Positions 1-8,599 of a stretch of DNA of 64,000 bases are shown piece by piece (position 1 is the stretch's first letter; every line of letters starts with the position of its first letter). The position numbers and the translations under genes are program-made. The stretch comes from Flavobacterium azizsancarii (GTDB taxonomy: Bacteria > Bacteroidota > Bacteroidia > Flavobacteriales > Flavobacteriaceae), in assembly GCF_027980145.1 (NCBI RefSeq), contig NZ_JAMZNK010000004.1, forward strand, positions 62,001 to 126,000. Direction: 5' to 3'. Below the pieces are notes generated by a model. That model was given only the letters and a program-made list of their open reading frames with translations. It was not told the DNA's origin and ran no database searches.

Positions 1-311
1 AGAGTTAGTTTAGAAATTAATTTCTCCCCAAAAACAAATTCAACAGGATAATAAAAATTTCCTGACTCAATTAGAGTTTTGATTTAAAAAGATCGTCTGG
101 TTAGGCGGTCTTTTTTGTTGGAAATATTCGTTGCCTAAATAATTAAACCTATAAAAAAATAAAATAACCATTTTTCAATTTTACAAATCATCAATAAAGT
201 ATAAAAATTTGATTCTTTGAGTTTATTGTTGAATAAAGTGGGAAATTTTAAGAATAATTCAAAGAGTTGTTTTAGGAATTGTAAAGTTATGTTAATTTAG
301 GAAATGAAATT
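1..311. other. Left-edge intergenic region
   Basis: AT-rich non-coding DNA upstream of the antiporter gene. Apart from the hairpin terminator at 91-116 and the promoter that starts at 312, I see no gene, repeat or RNA in it. The gene that ends at the terminator lies outside the window to the left. Confidence 0.6.
91..116 (+). terminator. Rho-independent terminator of a gene left of the window
   Basis: A 7-bp stem (91-97 with 104-110, two G-U pairs) and a 6-base loop are followed by six T residues. No coding sequence in the window precedes it, so it probably ends a transcript entering from the left. Confidence 0.6.
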
Positions 312-340
312 TTGTATTAGATAATGGAAATATATTTTTG
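312..340 (+). promoter_or_regulatory. Bacteroidota-type promoter of the antiporter gene
   Basis: TTG at 312-314, an 18-base spacer and TATTTTTG at 333-340 match the known Bacteroidota consensus (TTG at -33, TAnnTTTG at -7). The start codon at 356 would leave a short leader of about 10 bases. Confidence 0.7.
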
Positions 341-355
341 TAAAAATCACTTTTT

Positions 356-1618
356 ATGGAATTATACTATACTTTTTCGGTACTAATTGTACTGGCCTCT
401 TTCTTCGCTTATTTAAATTTAAGATTTTTAAAACTCCCGGGAACTATTGGAATCATGATTATTGCAATGTTGGTTTCAGTAGGTATTCGTCTGTTGGGTG
501 ATTCTTATTTTCCAGATACAACCAAACATTTTTTTGAATTGATTAAAGAATTTGACTTCAACGAAATCTTAATGGGAGCGATGTTAAATTTTCTTTTGTT
601 CGCAGGTGCTCTGCATGTTAATATGTCTGATCTTAAAGAGCAAAAAGTTCCTATTATGATTTATTCTACGGTTAGTGTGGTGTTGTCAGCATTAATCATT
701 TCTGTACTTCTTTATTATATAGCACCAATTATGGGAATAAAGATTCCTTATATATTCTGCTTGGTTTTTGGTACATTAATTTCTCCAACCGATCCTATTG
801 TGGTGTTGGGTGTTTTGAAACAGGCAAAAGTTCCTAAAAGAATTGAAACCAAAATTGTTGGTGAATCCTTGTTTAATGATGGGGTTGCAGTAGTAATGTT
901 TGCTGTTGTTTTAAAAATGGCTACAGATCCAACATTTGATATGACTTTTGGTTCTATCGCCTTGTTATTTGCAGAAGAAGGATTAGGCGGACTTTTATTA
1001 GGAGCTGTTTTAGGATATACTGCATCAAGGGTTATGAAGAAAATTGACGATTATAAAGTTTCTGTTCTAATAACGCTTTCTATCGTTATGGGAGGATTTC
1101 TGATTGCACAGAGTTTACATGTTTCAAGTCCGTTGGCAATGGTAGTTGCAGGATTGATTATAGGTAATTATGGCAAAAAAGTAGCGATGAGTGAAGTAAC
1201 AAAAGATTATTTAGGTAAATTCTGGGAACTTATCGATGAGATATTAAATGCTATTTTATTCTTGTTTATCGGCTTTGAGTTGTTATTATTGCCAGATTTA
1301 AACAAACAATTGCTAACTGGTTTTGTGGCTATTTTTATAGTGTTGTTTGCAAGAATTGCGTCTATAGTTTTACCTTGGAAATTCTTCGATATATTTAAGA
1401 TTTTCGGTATAAAATCTGCCTATAGCAAAGGTTCTTTGATGGTGTTGGTTTGGGGAGGAATTCGAGGAGGAGTTTCTATTGCATTAGTGCTTTCTATGCC
1501 AGAAGGAGAATATAAAAACCTGTTGCTGGAAGTAACTTATATTGTCGTACTATTTTCAATTGTGGTACAAGGACTGACCGTTGGGAAATTAGCGAAAAAG
1601 GTTTTAGAGAAAGAGTAG
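356..1618 (+). CDS. Na+/H+ antiporter, CPA1 (NhaP/NHE) family
   Basis: A 420-residue polytopic inner-membrane protein with about 11-12 hydrophobic segments. The family exchanges Na+ (or K+) for H+ to control internal pH and sodium. The family signature is present: a TM segment with SPTDPIVVLGVL around residues 143-154, followed by GESLFNDGVAVV near 169-180, which carries the ion-binding Asp of the ND motif. A later Gly/Arg-rich segment (VWGGIRGGVSIALVLSMP) is also typical of CPA1 exchangers. The protein ends shortly after the last TM helix, so it lacks the long cytoplasmic tail found in some members. The ATG at 356 is favoured because a good promoter lies just upstream. Transcribed alone and convergent with the next gene. 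The cation cannot be told from sequence. Confidence 0.9.
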   Translation: MELYYTFSVLIVLASFFAYLNLRFLKLPGTIGIMIIAMLVSVGIRLLGDSYFPDTTKHFFELIKEFDFNEILMGAMLNFLLFAGALHVNMSDLKEQKVPIMIYSTVSVVLSALIISVLLYYIAPIMGIKIPYIFCLVFGTLISPTDPIVVLGVLKQAKVPKRIETKIVGESLFNDGVAVVMFAVVLKMATDPTFDMTFGSIALLFAEEGLGGLLLGAVLGYTASRVMKKIDDYKVSVLITLSIVMGGFLIAQSLHVSSPLAMVVAGLIIGNYGKKVAMSEVTKDYLGKFWELIDEILNAILFLFIGFELLLLPDLNKQLLTGFVAIFIVLFARIASIVLPWKFFDIFKIFGIKSAYSKGSLMVLVWGGIRGGVSIALVLSMPEGEYKNLLLEVTYIVVLFSIVVQGLTVGKLAKKVLEKE

Positions 1619-1697
1619 AAAATAGAATAAAAAGAATAGAATAAAGAGTGAAAAATGAAGATTTTTTATCTTTAAAATTATTTGACCGGAAGAAAAA

Positions 1698-1730
1698 AAG
1701 CCTGCAAAAATATTTTTGCAGGCTTTTTTT
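1698..1730. terminator. Bidirectional terminator between convergent genes
   Basis: A 13-bp perfect stem (1698-1710 with 1713-1725) is flanked by A residues on the left and T residues on the right, so it can end transcripts from both the antiporter gene and the convergent SanA-like gene. Confidence 0.85.
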
Positions 1731-2388
1731 ATCGTTTGTCTTCTTTAGAATAGTTAGAAGGACCGTTGATATCAATGGGAGTTCCTAAAAAACGAGGTTC
1801 TCTATTTCTTAAAACATCAAAGAACGATTTAAAAATAGAACCATATTCTCTAAAAGTAACATATTGGTATCCCAAATACTCACCCTTATTAGCAGAGTAT
1901 CCGGCAGATTTTATTCCAAGTTTTTGCCCGATATAAATGGCTCGGTTTAAATGGTATTCCTGAGAGATTAATGTCGCTTTTTTGATGTTGAAAATATGTT
2001 TGGCGCGATACATGGTTGAATAGGTGTCGAATCCGGCATAATCAATAAAAATCTTTGTAGTATCAACTCCGTGTTTATAACAATAGTTTTTCATTACCGT
2101 TAGTTCATCATATTCATCACGGCCGTTATCTCCCGAAAGTAAAATTTTATTAATACGGTTTGCTTTGTATAAAGAAATACCAGCATCCAAACGGTCTTTT
2201 AAATATTTGCTTGGCTGATCTCCATTTATTCCGGCACCAAAAATAATTCCAACATCATTCTTTGGGAATTTTTTCAGGGAATAATAGATGTTTTTTTTGG
2301 TAGAATACTTCACATAATAGTTTACGGAAATGATAGCGATCAATCCTAAAATGAAAAGATAAAGGATTATTTTGAAATATTTTTTCAA
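1729..2388 (-). CDS. SanA/YdcF-like protein with DUF218 domain
   Basis: A 219-residue protein with one N-terminal membrane anchor (about residues 6-26) and a DUF218 domain facing the periplasm. Recognisable landmarks are IIFGAGINGDQPSKYLKDRLDAG near 48-70, LLSGDNGRDEYDE near 83-95 and the SQEYHLNRA segment near 141-149; the conserved acidic and His residues of DUF218 are retained. The related E. coli SanA affects envelope barrier function (vancomycin exclusion at high temperature) and ElyC affects envelope carbon-lipid metabolism, but the catalytic activity of this group is not established. The gene has its own promoter (2419-2447). The C-terminal GTPIDINGP resembles the SanA tail, so I favour SanA-like over YdcF. 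Confidence 0.8.
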   Translation of the reverse strand: MKKYFKIILYLFILGLIAIISVNYYVKYSTKKNIYYSLKKFPKNDVGIIFGAGINGDQPSKYLKDRLDAGISLYKANRINKILLSGDNGRDEYDELTVMKNYCYKHGVDTTKIFIDYAGFDTYSTMYRAKHIFNIKKATLISQEYHLNRAIYIGQKLGIKSAGYSANKGEYLGYQYVTFREYGSIFKSFFDVLRNREPRFLGTPIDINGPSNYSKEDKR

Positions 2389-2418
2389 GATGTATTTGTA
2401 AGATTAAGATTTAAAAAG

Positions 2419-2447
2419 CGAAGATACTTAAAATTCCCGTTAGTCAA
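2419..2447 (-). promoter_or_regulatory. Bacteroidota-type promoter of the SanA-like gene
   Basis: On the minus strand TTG (2445-2447) is separated by 18 bases from TATCTTCG (2419-2426), one mismatch from TAnnTTTG. It sits about 30 bases before the start codon. Confidence 0.5.
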
Positions 2448-2458
2448 AATCAAATTAA

Positions 2459-2486
2459 AAAACCGAAGTATTTCCACTTCGGTTTT
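2459..2486 (-). terminator. Terminator of the M3 peptidase gene
   Basis: A perfect 11-bp stem (2459-2469 with 2476-2486) and 6-base loop are followed by T residues on the minus strand, about 30 bases after the stop of the M3 peptidase gene. Confidence 0.8.
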
Positions 2487-2518
2487 AAAATATCTAATAA
2501 TCTAAGAAGTCCAATAAT

Positions 2519-4546
2519 CTATAAAAGTCCCGCTCTTTTCAATAAAGCCTCCGGTTTAGGTTCCTGGCCTCTAAAACGTTTGTATAAAATCATAGGATGT
2601 TCTGTTCCTCCTTTTGAAAGTACATTGTCTTTGAATTTTGTTGCCACTTCGTGATTGAAAATTCCCTTTTCCTGAAAATATTCAAAAGCATCAGCGTCCA
2701 GAACTTCAGCCCATTTGTAACTGTAATATCCGGAAGAATATCCGCCTTGAAAAATATGAGAAAAAGCTGTACTCATTGCATTTTCTTTTACATCAGGATA
2801 CAATTGCGTATTGGCAAATTGTTCTGTTTCGAAAGTTTTTAGATCCGTAATATTTGTTGGATCTTGTCCGTGCCACGCCATATCTAATAATCCAAAACTC
2901 AACTGGCGCAAAGTGGCCAAACCTTCCTGGAAACTCGCACTTTCTTTAATTTTCTGAACATACTCAATTGGGATAATTTCTCCGGTTTCGTAATGATTCG
3001 CAAACAAAGCCAAAGCTTCAGGCTCGTAACACCAGTTTTCCATAATCTGACTTGGTAATTCTACGAAATCCCAGAAAACGGAAGTTCCTGATAAACTTGG
3101 GTAAACCGTATTGGCTAACATACCGTGTAATCCGTGACCAAATTCGTGAAACAAAGTAGTTACTTCATTAAAAGTCAATAACGATGGTTTCGTTTCTGTT
3201 GGTTTGGTAAAATTACAAACGTTCGAAATGTGTGGTCTTTCGTTAACGCCGTCTTTTTTATATTGATGTTTGAATGAAGTCATCCAGGCGCCGTTTCTTT
3301 TTCCTTTTCTTGGAAAAAAATCTGCGTAGAAAATTGAAACTAGATTGTTTTCAGAATCTGTTACTTCATAAGTTGTTACTTCTTCGTGGTATTTGTCGAT
3401 ATCAAAAACTTCAGTAAACGTTAATCCGTATAATTTTTTGGCAACTGTAAAAGCGCCATTTAATACTTTTTCTATTTGAAAATAAGGTTTCAGTTTTTCA
3501 TCGTCTAAATTAAAAAGCTGTTGTTTTAATTTTTCCGAATAATAAGCACCATCCCATTTTTGTAATTCTTCGATTCCGTCCAGTTCTTTTGCGAAAGCAG
3601 TTAATTGGGCGAATTCTTTTTGAGCTGCCGGTTTTGCTTTTGCTAATAAATCATTCAGGAAAGAGAAAACTTTCTCCGGGCTTTCGGCCATTCTTTCTTC
3701 TAACACAAAATTTGCATGGGTTTTATATCCTAACAAGTTGGCTCTTTCGAAACGTAATTTGGCAATTTTCAAGACATTTTCCTGATTGTCGAATTCATTA
3801 TTCTGAAACGATCTTGCTCCAAAAGCGATTGCCATCTTTTTACGCAATTCGCGATTATCGGCATAAGTCAAAAACGGAAGATAACTTGGATGATCTAAAG
3901 TAAAAATCCAACCTTCTTTTTCCTGGTTTTTAGCCAATAACCTTGCCGCTTCGATGGTTCCTTCCGGCAAACCTGCTAAATCTTTTTCGTCAGTCAAATG
4001 CAATTCGAAGGCATTGGTTTCTGCCAAAATATTCTCTTCAAATTGTAACTTTATCTTCGATAATTCCTTGTCGATTTCGCGTAATTTATCTTTTTTGTCT
4101 TCAGGTAAATTGGCGCCATTTCGAGAGAAGCTTTTGTATTTTTTATCTAAAAGAGTAGTCTGCTCCGGATTTAGATTTAATGTTTCTTTTTGATCGTAAA
4201 CAGTTTTTATTTTAGCAAATAAAGCAGCGTTTAGCGTAATATCATTCCCGAATTCTGATAACAAAGGCGAAACTTCCTGAGCGATATTTTGCATTTCGTC
4301 ACTCGTTTCTGCTGAATTCAAATTGAAGAAAACACTTGATAGGCGATCTAAAATATCTCCTGAAAAATCCATAGCTACAACGGTATTTTCAAAAGTTGGT
4401 GCTTCAGGATTGTTTACGATAGCATCGATTTCGGCTTTAGCCAAAGTAATTCCCTCCTGAAAAGCAGGAAGATAATCTTCGATTTTAATTTGAGAAAAAG
4501 GAGCAGTATTATGTTTGGTTGTGAATTTTGAAAGTAAAACGTTCAT
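2519..4546 (-). CDS. M3-family zinc oligopeptidase (Dcp/oligopeptidase A type)
   Basis: A 675-residue metallopeptidase that degrades short peptides. The HEFGH zinc motif is at residues 467-471 (His467 and His471 as ligands, Glu468 as catalytic base), and the third ligand of the family falls at Glu496 in the DFVELPSQ segment. The N-terminal 200 residues (AFQEGITLAKAEIDAI and following) are helical, as in peptidyl-dipeptidase Dcp and oligopeptidase A, and the length is typical. No signal peptide is seen, so it is probably cytoplasmic, where it would finish peptides taken up or released by proteolysis. It has its own -7 promoter element at 4594-4601 and a terminator after the stop, so it is likely monocistronic. 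Dcp and OpdA cannot be separated by eye. Confidence 0.93.
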   Translation of the reverse strand: MNVLLSKFTTKHNTAPFSQIKIEDYLPAFQEGITLAKAEIDAIVNNPEAPTFENTVVAMDFSGDILDRLSSVFFNLNSAETSDEMQNIAQEVSPLLSEFGNDITLNAALFAKIKTVYDQKETLNLNPEQTTLLDKKYKSFSRNGANLPEDKKDKLREIDKELSKIKLQFEENILAETNAFELHLTDEKDLAGLPEGTIEAARLLAKNQEKEGWIFTLDHPSYLPFLTYADNRELRKKMAIAFGARSFQNNEFDNQENVLKIAKLRFERANLLGYKTHANFVLEERMAESPEKVFSFLNDLLAKAKPAAQKEFAQLTAFAKELDGIEELQKWDGAYYSEKLKQQLFNLDDEKLKPYFQIEKVLNGAFTVAKKLYGLTFTEVFDIDKYHEEVTTYEVTDSENNLVSIFYADFFPRKGKRNGAWMTSFKHQYKKDGVNERPHISNVCNFTKPTETKPSLLTFNEVTTLFHEFGHGLHGMLANTVYPSLSGTSVFWDFVELPSQIMENWCYEPEALALFANHYETGEIIPIEYVQKIKESASFQEGLATLRQLSFGLLDMAWHGQDPTNITDLKTFETEQFANTQLYPDVKENAMSTAFSHIFQGGYSSGYYSYKWAEVLDADAFEYFQEKGIFNHEVATKFKDNVLSKGGTEHPMILYKRFRGQEPKPEALLKRAGLL

Positions 4547-4593
4547 TATGATGTAATTTATTTTTATTAATTGAAGTCGATATTTTCGAATCC

Positions 4594-4601
4594 CAAAGAT
4601 A
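4594..4601 (-). promoter_or_regulatory. Promoter -7 element of the M3 peptidase gene
   Basis: TATCTTTG on the minus strand matches TAnnTTTG exactly, 48 bases before the start codon. A TTG lies 16 bases further upstream (4618-4620), a little closer than the usual spacing. Confidence 0.5.
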
Positions 4602-4779
4602 GCAATTTATAAAAATCCAACGACCTAAACAAGGTTGATTCTCAGTATTAAAACCTTCTTAAAATGTGTTATAGATATGTTATTTATTGGTGCAGGAGAT
4701 TTAAAAATCTTAAATTGTGAAAAACAGGATTACAACTGAAAAAAAAACTAATCAAAAATAATTGTAAAATAAAAATAGG

Positions 4780-5448
4780 ATGAACTACCAAGTTATAATA
4801 AAACGTATTGATACTGTGAATGAAGTTGAAGGATATTGGTCTGATGAAGATTTTGTTCAATTATTAGAAAAATTCAATTATCCTGAGGGAGCAACAGCAG
4901 ACAAAGCGAGTTTACCGGAATTACTGGAAATGGCTATTTCTGATTATGAGCCTCATGAAGCTGCAGAAATCGTTTTGAAATATAAATTTGCTGATCGATT
5001 AGGCGATGGGCAAATAGAGCAAATAGCACACAACATGTTAATTGATAAGGTTTGCGAGGAATATCCTGAAATAGATATGCAGGGAACTTTGTTTCATATC
5101 AATCAATTGCTTTTTAAAGCATACAACGGAAAATTTCCAAACGCAAAAGCATCTATCGTTCATTTTTCAATGACGCCAACAAATGGTGAAGTACAAAAGC
5201 TGTCAGCTGAAAACGTGCTAAAATTATTGAACAATGGCTTGTCTGACAGAAATCTTATTAAGAGATTATTTGAAAATCAGATTTCAGGAAATATTCCATT
5301 TCCTGAAGCCGAAGGAATTGTTTGGGAATTAACAACAAAGGATAATATAAATTATGATCTGGTTACTTCAGAAAATTGGATAAATAACGATGATATTACG
5401 GATTCTGAATTTGAAGCTGTTCTCGAGGATATCGAAGAGGAAGCGTAA
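4780..5448 (+). CDS. Conserved acidic protein of unknown function
   Basis: A 222-residue soluble protein that I do not recognise. It has no signal peptide, membrane segment or Cys cluster. It is rich in Glu and Asp, especially in the last 25 residues (DDITDSEFEAVLEDIEEEA). The middle part reads as an alpha/beta domain (LLFKAYNGKFPNAKASIVHFSMTPT near 108-132). The coding signal is sound: one uninterrupted frame, an A-rich stretch before the ATG and a strong terminator 20 bases after the stop. It is divergent from the M3 peptidase gene and seems monocistronic. Probably cytoplasmic; no function can be assigned. Confidence 0.75.
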   Translation: MNYQVIIKRIDTVNEVEGYWSDEDFVQLLEKFNYPEGATADKASLPELLEMAISDYEPHEAAEIVLKYKFADRLGDGQIEQIAHNMLIDKVCEEYPEIDMQGTLFHINQLLFKAYNGKFPNAKASIVHFSMTPTNGEVQKLSAENVLKLLNNGLSDRNLIKRLFENQISGNIPFPEAEGIVWELTTKDNINYDLVTSENWINNDDITDSEFEAVLEDIEEEA

Positions 5449-5467
5449 TTTTAAAAAGCTATAAAGT

Positions 5468-5499
5468 AAGAAAGGCTTCCGTAACGGGAAGCCTTTCTT
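5468..5499. terminator. Bidirectional terminator after the acidic protein gene
   Basis: A perfect 13-bp stem (5468-5480 with 5487-5499) and 6-base loop. It serves the plus-strand gene ending at 5448 and could also stop the purKE transcript coming from the right. Confidence 0.85.
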
Positions 5500-5521
5500 G
5501 TTTTGTATTCTATTCAGTGGC

Positions 5522-5558
5522 AGCTTATACTGAAAACTGCGACTGAAAACTGAAAACT
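5522..5558. repeat. Short degenerate intergenic repeat (ACTGAAAACTG type)
   Basis: Three overlapping copies of an ACTGAAAACT motif, two of them joined by GCG (ACTGAAAACTGCGACTG). It ends on the stop codon of purE. The same motif occurs after purK (about 6098-6157) and, in degenerate form, after the CNNM/CBS gene (23646 onwards), so it is a dispersed family in this genome. Confidence 0.6.
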
Positions 5559-6039
5559 ATTTCAAACTTTCAGCCGCTTTGTTAACTGCTGCTTTCAGTT
5601 CTTCTTTATATGAAATAATAGTTTCTAAAACTTTTTTATCATGGCTTCCGATGATTTGTGCGGCTAAAATACCCGCATTTTTCGCTCCGTTTAAAGCTAC
5701 AGTGGCAACTGGAACTCCGCCTGGCATTTGCAGAATCGACAAAACTGAATCCCAGCCATCTATAGAATTACTTGATTTTACAGGAACTCCAATTACAGGA
5801 AGCGGTGACATCGACGCGACCATTCCAGGTAAATGTGCAGCGCCTCCGGCTCCTGCAATAATTACCGAAATACCGCGAGTATGCGCGTTTTTACTGAAAT
5901 CGAATAATTTTTCAGGTGTTCTGTGTGCCGAAACGATATCAACTTCGGTTTCGATATTAAATTGTTTTAGTATGTCGATGGCATCCTGCATGACTGGCAT
6001 GTCTGAGATACTTCCCATTATAATGGCTACTTTGCTCAT
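5557..6039 (-). CDS. purE: N5-carboxyaminoimidazole ribonucleotide mutase
   Basis: A 160-residue class I PurE that converts N5-CAIR, made by PurK, to 4-carboxyaminoimidazole ribonucleotide in de novo purine synthesis. The nucleotide-binding GSISDMPVM motif is at residues 9-17 and the active-site SAHRTPE loop is at 37-43. A Gly/Ala-rich GAGGAAHLPGMVA segment near 63-75 and PVIGVPV near 81-87 complete the family fold, which forms octamers. Length is normal. It is the second gene of the purK-purE operon, 118 bases after purK. The intervening space carries a short repeat. Confidence 0.97.
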   Translation of the reverse strand: MSKVAIIMGSISDMPVMQDAIDILKQFNIETEVDIVSAHRTPEKLFDFSKNAHTRGISVIIAGAGGAAHLPGMVASMSPLPVIGVPVKSSNSIDGWDSVLSILQMPGGVPVATVALNGAKNAGILAAQIIGSHDKKVLETIISYKEELKAAVNKAAESLK

Positions 6040-6051
6040 AGGTTTTTGTTT

Positions 6052-6157
6052 GTTTCAAGTTTCAAGTTTCAAGTTTGAGGTTTCACGTTTTTGGTGAGAC
6101 TGAAAACTGCGACTGTTTATTTTGTTTCAGGTTTTAAACTGTTACTGCGACTGAAAA
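6052..6157. repeat. Short intergenic repeat cluster between purK and purE
   Basis: Two motifs lie side by side: four tandem copies of TTTCAAG/TTTGAGG type at 6052-6085, then ACTGAAAACTGCGACTG near 6099-6115 and again ACTGCGACTGAAAACT near 6143-6159. The second abuts the stop codon of purK. The same two motifs return at 23646-23800. It would be transcribed within the purKE mRNA. Confidence 0.6.
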
Positions 6158-7312
6158 CTATATACTAATCACTCTAATTGTATTCTTAACATCCTCAGCA
6201 ATTCGTCTTGCTTCGGTCATGTCTTCATTAACAATCGTAACGTGACCCATTTTTCTAAACGGACGTGTTTGTTTTTTACCGTAAATGTGTGGTGTAACAC
6301 CGTTCCAGCCTAAAATGGTTTCGATATTTTCGTAAACTACATCTCCCGAGAATCCTTCGGCGCCTACTAAATTTACCATAACTCCGGCAACTTTACTGTC
6401 TGTATTTCCTAACGGAAGATCAAGAATAGCGCGTAAATGATTTTCGAATTGTGAGGTATAACTGGCTTCGATAGAATAATGACCAGAATTGTGTGGGCGA
6501 GGAGCGACTTCGTTTACCAGGATTTCATCTTCATGGGTTTGAAACATTTCAACGGCAAGAAGACCGACATGATTAAATTTTTCCGAAACATTCAAGGCAA
6601 TAGCTCTGGCTTTTTCGGCAACTTTTTCATCGATTCTGGCTGGGCAAATTACATATTCTACCTGATTGGCTTCAGGATGAAATTCCATCTCGACAACCGG
6701 ATAAGTTTTAATCTCTCCTGAAGGGTTTCTTACTACAATAACGGCCAATTCATTCTTGAACGGAACCATTGTTTCAGCGATACATTCTACGTTTGGTAAA
6801 TCATCCATGTCTGAAATCTGACGAATAACTTTTACGCCATTTCCGTCATAACCAAATTCGGTACATTTCCATACAAACGGAATGGTGATTTCATTATCTC
6901 CAACAGATTTTTGCAAATGTGCAGGACTGTCAAATCTTAAATAAGCGGCTGTTGGAATCTTACTTTCTGTATAAAAATCTTTCTGAACTCCTTTATTCTG
7001 AATTCCTTTTAGGGTTTTTGGAGAAGGATATACTTTTAGACCTTCTTTTTCAAGCTGCGTTAAAGCTTCAAGATTGACCAATTCGATTTCGAAAGTCAGA
7101 ACGTCGACTTGTTTCCCAAAATTATAAACTGTTTCATAATCCATCAAATCGCCTTTGAAGAATTTATTGCAGGCAATTTTACTGGGAGCTTCGTCGCTTG
7201 GATCTAAAACATAAGTTTGTATGTCAAATTTTCGAGTGTCAGACAATAGCATTTTGCCTAATTGTCCGCCACCTAATATTCCCAATTTAAAATCAGAAGA
7301 AAAATAGTTCAT
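6158..7312 (-). CDS. purK: N5-carboxyaminoimidazole ribonucleotide synthase
   Basis: A 384-residue ATP-grasp enzyme that carboxylates aminoimidazole ribonucleotide with ATP and bicarbonate to give N5-CAIR. The N-terminal pre-ATP-grasp domain starts with LGILGGGQLGKML (residues 11-23). The central ATP-grasp domain includes the WKCTEFGYDGNGVKV loop (about 148-162), and NEVAPRPHNSGHYSIEA (about 268-284) carries catalytic and metal-binding residues. Length is typical. It leads the purK-purE operon, behind a promoter that fits the Bacteroidota consensus exactly. Confidence 0.97.
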   Translation of the reverse strand: MNYFSSDFKLGILGGGQLGKMLLSDTRKFDIQTYVLDPSDEAPSKIACNKFFKGDLMDYETVYNFGKQVDVLTFEIELVNLEALTQLEKEGLKVYPSPKTLKGIQNKGVQKDFYTESKIPTAAYLRFDSPAHLQKSVGDNEITIPFVWKCTEFGYDGNGVKVIRQISDMDDLPNVECIAETMVPFKNELAVIVVRNPSGEIKTYPVVEMEFHPEANQVEYVICPARIDEKVAEKARAIALNVSEKFNHVGLLAVEMFQTHEDEILVNEVAPRPHNSGHYSIEASYTSQFENHLRAILDLPLGNTDSKVAGVMVNLVGAEGFSGDVVYENIETILGWNGVTPHIYGKKQTRPFRKMGHVTIVNEDMTEARRIAEDVKNTIRVISI

Positions 7313-7328
7313 TGTAGTTGTGTTTTTG

Positions 7329-7358
7329 CAAAGATACTTGATAAAATAGAAATGCCAA
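7329..7358 (-). promoter_or_regulatory. Promoter of the purK-purE operon
   Basis: On the minus strand TTG (7356-7358), exactly 19 bases, then TATCTTTG (7329-7336): a full match to the Bacteroidota primary sigma-factor consensus. The start codon follows 16 bases later. Confidence 0.8.
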
Positions 7359-7524
7359 TTTATTGTCTATTGAATTGCTATTTTTTCATATAAGTAAGGT
7401 TGAAAAAAAGGATTGATTCAAATGTTAAAATTTTTAAAATAACTGGTTTTAAAATTTTGTTTTGTGGATATGAATTGCGTAGGTTTGACCAGAATTTTAA
7501 CATCCATACATTTTAATAAGGTAC

Positions 7525-8583
7525 ATGACCACAAACGATTGGGCAAAACATATTCAAAAGTTTCTTTTTCTGTTAAAAGATGACTTTTTCGAATTACCAT
7601 ACCTGTCAAATTCTCCTCAGGTGATGTTAGACAGTCTTATAAAAATCCCTATAATAAAACATAACGCTCTGAAGCAAGTAATTTCTTCAGACAATGCTTT
7701 TTGGAAAGGTAAAATGCGTTACAGAAAAATAGAAGAGGGTTTCTGGATTTTAGAAACGAACATTCATCTAAAAGAAAATGTTCTTGCAAAAGCAACTTAT
7801 ACAAAAGACCATCTAAGAGACTATTATATTTTATCGTTTTCAGTTTTTGAATATAAATTTCCTTTTAAGGATTCTGAACCTATTACTTTACTAAGTACAT
7901 GTTGGACTTTTTATAAACCGGATACTGAGGTCGCTACTTATTTTTATAAAGGAACCGAGGGCAAATTTTTTAATATCGCCATAAATAAGGAATGGGTAGA
8001 TCAAAATATTAAGTCTGGTAAATTCTGTGGGAAAGGAGTATTGGAAAGTTTTTTTAATGCTCAAAAAGGATTTTATACCTGGCTGGATATTGCTCCAAAT
8101 GCACATGCTTTGTCAAAAAAAATATCGAAAATATTAGAAGCTGAAGATGATATTCAGTTTAATACTTTGGAGTTAAAAAAAAACTGCGTGAAATTGATTA
8201 CGGAATTTTTCAATAACTCTTTTGAAGACAGTCGTATTACAGATAATATTTCGTTGAGTAACTTAGATTACTATAATGTAGCCAAAGCAGAGAAAATGAT
8301 TCTGCACAATCTCCAGTCTTCTTTTATAGGAATAGATCAAATTGCGTATGAGGTAAATACATCGCCAACAAAATTAAAGACTAATTTTAAAATTGTATTT
8401 GGCTTCTCGATGCTGCAATACCATAAAGAAAAAAATATGCTTCTTGCCAAACAATTACTTCAAAACTCTGAAGTCGAAATTCAGATTATTGCGGCAATTA
8501 CAGGTTATGAAAGTGCCAGTAAATTTACTGCTGCGTTTAAGAAACGATTTGCTGTATTACCTTCTGTTTTTAGGGAGAATTAA
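7525..8583 (+). CDS. AraC-family transcriptional regulator (first of a tandem pair)
   Basis: A 352-residue protein with a two-helix-turn-helix AraC DNA-binding domain at the C-terminus (about residues 250-350). It includes the first HTH region GIDQIAYEVNTSPTKLKTNFK and the signature IIAAITGYESASKFTAAFKKRF. The N-terminal 230 residues match no sensor domain I know; they contain YRKIEEGFWILE and a conserved FFELPYL segment near the start that recur in the next gene. No signal peptide or membrane helix is present, so it is a cytoplasmic one-component regulator with an unknown ligand. It is divergent from purK and 16 bases upstream of its paralogue. It may act on the adhesin genes downstream (inference from position). 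Confidence 0.88.
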   Translation: MTTNDWAKHIQKFLFLLKDDFFELPYLSNSPQVMLDSLIKIPIIKHNALKQVISSDNAFWKGKMRYRKIEEGFWILETNIHLKENVLAKATYTKDHLRDYYILSFSVFEYKFPFKDSEPITLLSTCWTFYKPDTEVATYFYKGTEGKFFNIAINKEWVDQNIKSGKFCGKGVLESFFNAQKGFYTWLDIAPNAHALSKKISKILEAEDDIQFNTLELKKNCVKLITEFFNNSFEDSRITDNISLSNLDYYNVAKAEKMILHNLQSSFIGIDQIAYEVNTSPTKLKTNFKIVFGFSMLQYHKEKNMLLAKQLLQNSEVEIQIIAAITGYESASKFTAAFKKRFAVLPSVFREN

Positions 8584-8599
8584 ATTGGAGCAGCATAAT

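Noticed and set aside
1494..1775. 93-codon minus-strand frame over the antiporter end
   Set aside because: It spans a bidirectional terminator and overlaps the 3' end of a clear gene on the opposite strand.
8393..8599. N-terminal extension of the second AraC gene
   Set aside because: It overlaps the end of the first AraC gene in another frame and has no homology to the paralogue, which matches only from the ATG at 8600.
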